Assembly: GCA_021805685.1 (NCBI GenBank)
Contig: JAJZET010000093.1
Coordinates: 1 to 64,000, forward strand
Origin: Pseudomonadota bacterium
Lineage (GTDB): Bacteria > Pseudomonadota > Gammaproteobacteria > Xanthomonadales > Rhodanobacteraceae
Reading direction: 5' to 3'
Length of the DNA stretch: 64,000 bases
Both the position numbers and the translations under genes were made by a program. Of this stretch, positions 63,238-64,000 are shown one piece after another. The notes under the pieces were generated by a model, which saw only the letters and a list, made by a program, of their open reading frames with translations, searched no databases and was not told where the DNA came from. The number at the start of each line of letters is the position of its first letter. Positions within the stretch are counted from its first letter, which is position 1.

Positions 63238-63966
63238 ATGACCCAGCCTGTCCGTCCCAGCGGTCGCGCCAGCGACCAGTTGCGCGCTGTCTCCATCGAA
63301 CGCCACTACACCCGCCATGCCGAGGGCTCGGTGCTGGTGAGCTTCGGCGATACCCGCGTGCTGTGCACCGCCAGCGTGGAGAACAAGGTGCCGGCCTTCC
63401 TGCGCGGCAAGGGTGAAGGCTGGGTTACCGCCGAATACGGCATGCTGCCGCGCGCCACCCACACCCGCAGCGACCGCGAGGCCGCGCGTGGCAAGCAGGG
63501 CGGGCGCACGCTGGAAATCCAGCGCCTGATCGGCCGCAGCCTGCGCGCCTGCGTGAACCGCCAGGCGCTGGGCGAACGCGTGATCACGCTGGACTGCGAC
63601 GTGATCCAGGCCGACGGCGGCACGCGCACCGCGGCGATCACCGGCGCCTACGTGGCCCTGGTCGACGCGGTGAACGACCTGGTCAAGCGCGAGAACCTCA
63701 AGCGCAACCCCATCGTGGGCGCCGTGGCCGCAGTCTCGGTGGGCATCTACAAGGGCCTGCCCGTGCTCGACCTCGACTACGCCGAGGATTCGGACTGCGA
63801 CACCGACATGAACGTGGTAATGAACGACGGCGGCGGCTTCATCGAGGTGCAGGGCACCGCCGAAGGCCACGCCTTCCGCCGCGAGGAAATGGACGTGCTG
63901 CTGGAGCTGGCCGGGAAGGGCATCGCCGAACTGGTCGCCGCCCAGCGCGCCGCACTGGGGCTTTGA
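63238..63966 (+). CDS. rph: Ribonuclease PH
   Basis: The product is about 242 residues from ATG 63238. Motifs of the phosphorolytic exoribonuclease core: [22 protein letters not shown], and [17 protein letters not shown]. It trims tRNA 3' ends. An upstream in-frame ATG at 63154 overlaps yicC and is unlikely. Confidence 0.96.
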   Translation: MTQPVRPSGRASDQLRAVSIERHYTRHAEGSVLVSFGDTRVLCTASVENKVPAFLRGKGEGWVTAEYGMLPRATHTRSDREAARGKQGGRTLEIQRLIGRSLRACVNRQALGERVITLDCDVIQADGGTRTAAITGAYVALVDAVNDLVKRENLKRNPIVGAVAAVSVGIYKGLPVLDLDYAEDSDCDTDMNVVMNDGGGFIEVQGTAEGHAFRREEMDVLLELAGKGIAELVAAQRAALGL

Positions 63967-63977
63967 CGCCAGCGCCC

Positions 63978-64000
63978 ATGGCCCAGCACATCGCCAGCTT
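63978..64000 (+). CDS. Probable start of rdgB (non-canonical purine NTP pyrophosphatase), partial
   Basis: Only eight codons are inside the window (M-A-Q-H-I-A-S, then cut). The call rests on position: rdgB often follows rph. The visible residues neither prove nor exclude it. Confidence 0.3.

Overview
The window is high-GC gammaproteobacterial chromosome, most likely from the Xanthomonadales (Lysobacterales), family Rhodanobacteraceae (Dyella, Rhodanobacter, Luteibacter or a relative). This is inferred from a Clp-type CRP homologue instead of classical Crp, pilMNOPQ divergent from mrcA, a type B L31 protein next to gltA, an rpoZ-spoT-ridA-recG order, and the overall style of the intergenic repeats. 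No species can be named from sequence reading alone. No rRNA, tRNA, CRISPR array, intact insertion sequence or prophage was seen.

Layout. 1-5.6 kb: the start of a leftward gene that looks like jetA of a Wadjet-type SMC defence locus (cut by the window edge), then small housekeeping or unknown genes (HutD/Ves, NnrU, a YchJ-like protein), ligB and an NRDE protein. 5.6-9.1 kb: an amino-acid permease translationally coupled to a secreted GH50/agarase-like enzyme. 9.2-13.4 kb: a lipoprotein / ECF sigma / anti-sigma operon, an FTR1-like membrane protein with a small partner, and an ATP-grasp protein. 13.4-17.6 kb: dinB, then a low-coding stretch with a cysteine-cluster protein that reads through into a small basic protein, a lysine-rich peptide, a RIO kinase and a 21-bp tandem repeat array. 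17.6-25.7 kb: an ABC exporter pair, a second ECF sigma/anti-sigma module with twin divergent promoters, a large FAD oxidoreductase, a repeat-rich intergenic stretch, speD and clp.

25.7-39.5 kb: a GAF-GAF-GGDEF-EAL protein, dinG, a MarR regulator, a macrodomain protein, and the six-gene moxR-DUF58-DUF4381-batA-batBC-batD operon. 39.6-47.7 kb: the type IV pilus alignment operon pilMNOPQ (leftward) and divergent mrcA. 48.6-56.8 kb: gltA, rpmE2, a nucleoside hydrolase, recG, ridA, spoT and rpoZ. 56.9-61.5 kb: the whole Mla phospholipid transport set, with mlaA converging on mlaFEDCB. 61.6-64 kb: gmk, yicC, rph and the first codons of a probable rdgB.

Functional links. Two separate ECF sigma modules are present. 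Clp and the EAL protein plausibly act in the same c-di-GMP circuit. PilMNOPQ and PBP1A are envelope functions, as are Mla and the Bat proteins. The most unusual items are a MlaD with two tandem MCE domains, a pair of near-identical divergent sigma-type promoters, a 21-bp satellite made of miniature hairpins, the truncated Wadjet locus, and a BatB domain that has lost most of its metal site.
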